Position numbers and translations under genes: made by a program. Below the pieces are notes generated by a model. It saw only the letters and a program-made list of their open reading frames with translations. It was not told the DNA's origin and did no database searches. A stretch of DNA of 5,962 bases, from assembly GCA_030641665.1 (NCBI GenBank), contig DAOWHA010000010.1:1-5962 (forward strand), read 5' to 3'. Origin of the DNA: JAGLTA01 sp023142625 (lineage in GTDB: Bacteria > Patescibacteriota > Patescibacteriia > JAACEG01). Shown here piece by piece: positions 5,868 to 5,962 of this stretch (within the stretch, counting starts at the first letter, position 1; each line of letters opens with the position of its first letter).

Positions 5868-5962
5868 TCACATTATACCTTCAAACAGCGTTGGTTGCGA
5901 GAAATGAATTTGTTGATAATTTTTCCCCTGATTTTTAATGTAATTTTTCATCACATCGGCTC
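5868..5962 (-). CDS. C-terminal end of a probable REP-associated/IS200-like transposase, cut by the right edge
   Basis: Only 30 complete sense codons and a TGA stop (5870-5868) are inside the window. The other two minus-strand frames close quickly, leaving one open frame. Its product contains VMKNYIKNQGKNYQQ followed by the ending QPTLFEGIM. The Y-I-x-N-Q pattern near the C-terminus resembles what I recall of Y1-type (IS200/RAYT) transposases, which cut single-stranded DNA at hairpins. The GC-rich hairpin 14 bases behind the stop supports this. The HuH motif and catalytic Tyr would lie outside the window, so the family is an inference from a very short piece; a different family or a decayed copy is possible. 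Confidence 0.5.
   Translation of the reverse strand, partial: ADVMKNYIKNQGKNYQQIHFSQPTLFEGIM

Noticed and set aside
5872..5877. Perfect TATAAT on the minus strand that could start a short hairpin RNA
   Set aside because: It lies inside the transposase coding end, and no usable -35 hexamer or extended -10 is present upstream.
5821..5909. GAAATGAAT at 5821-5829 and 5901-5909 as possible target-site duplication
   Set aside because: One copy is inside the transposase coding end, so the pair cannot flank the element, and similar A/T-rich 9-mers are expected often here.
5624..5962. CRISPR array, tRNA or riboswitch in the non-coding stretch
   Set aside because: No spaced repeats of array type, no cloverleaf and no recognisable aptamer core were found; the repeats present are two-copy tandem or inverted pairs.

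Overview
The window is very AT-rich, tightly packed and coded almost entirely on the minus strand. Proteins are short for their families: the prolyl-tRNA synthetase is 409 aa and lacks the long editing insertion. None of the five complete genes, nor the start of the sixth, has a recognisable Shine-Dalgarno sequence. Together with the MreB variant and the compact layout, this suggests a Patescibacteria/CPR-type bacterium. That placement is inference from composition and protein style; there is no marker gene to confirm it.

Read in the direction of transcription (right to left), the window starts with the last 30 codons of a gene that enters from the right edge, probably a REP-associated/IS200-like (Y1) transposase. 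A short non-coding stretch of about 240 bases follows. It holds a GC-rich hairpin just behind the transposase stop, an 8-bp inverted repeat, a perfect 15-bp tandem duplication and a strong bidirectional intrinsic terminator. Next comes a WecG/TagA/CpsF (GT26) glycosyltransferase gene. Its stop codon overlaps the -35 element of a good sigma70-type promoter that drives proS. After proS, a 98-bp gap with two overlapping, mutually exclusive hairpins leads into mreB, mreC, mreD and mrdA (PBP2). The last of these runs off the left edge before its catalytic serine.

mreB-mreC-mreD-mrdA is the classic elongasome cluster: an actin-like filament (MreB), its membrane couplers (MreC, MreD) and a class B transpeptidase (PBP2) that cross-links lateral-wall peptidoglycan. 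mreC/mreD overlap by 8 bp and mreD/mrdA by 11 bp, which suggests coupled translation. The GT26 enzyme would add an amino-sugar step to a lipid-linked cell-surface polymer, so five of the six main genes serve or adjoin envelope building, with proS as a housekeeping passenger.

The main surprise is in MreB. Both positions known from other MreBs to act in ATP hydrolysis appear substituted: the Glu of the usual E-P-M-A-A motif is Leu139, and the first Thr of the usual G-G-G-T-T-E motif is Ile166. The filament and nucleotide-binding framework is otherwise preserved. This may be an MreB that binds ATP but hydrolyses it poorly. Other points worth checking are the attenuator-like paired hairpins before mreB, a 10-mer shared immediately 3' of two hairpins, the zinc-ribbon in place of the ProS editing domain, and the transposase remnant with its hairpin.
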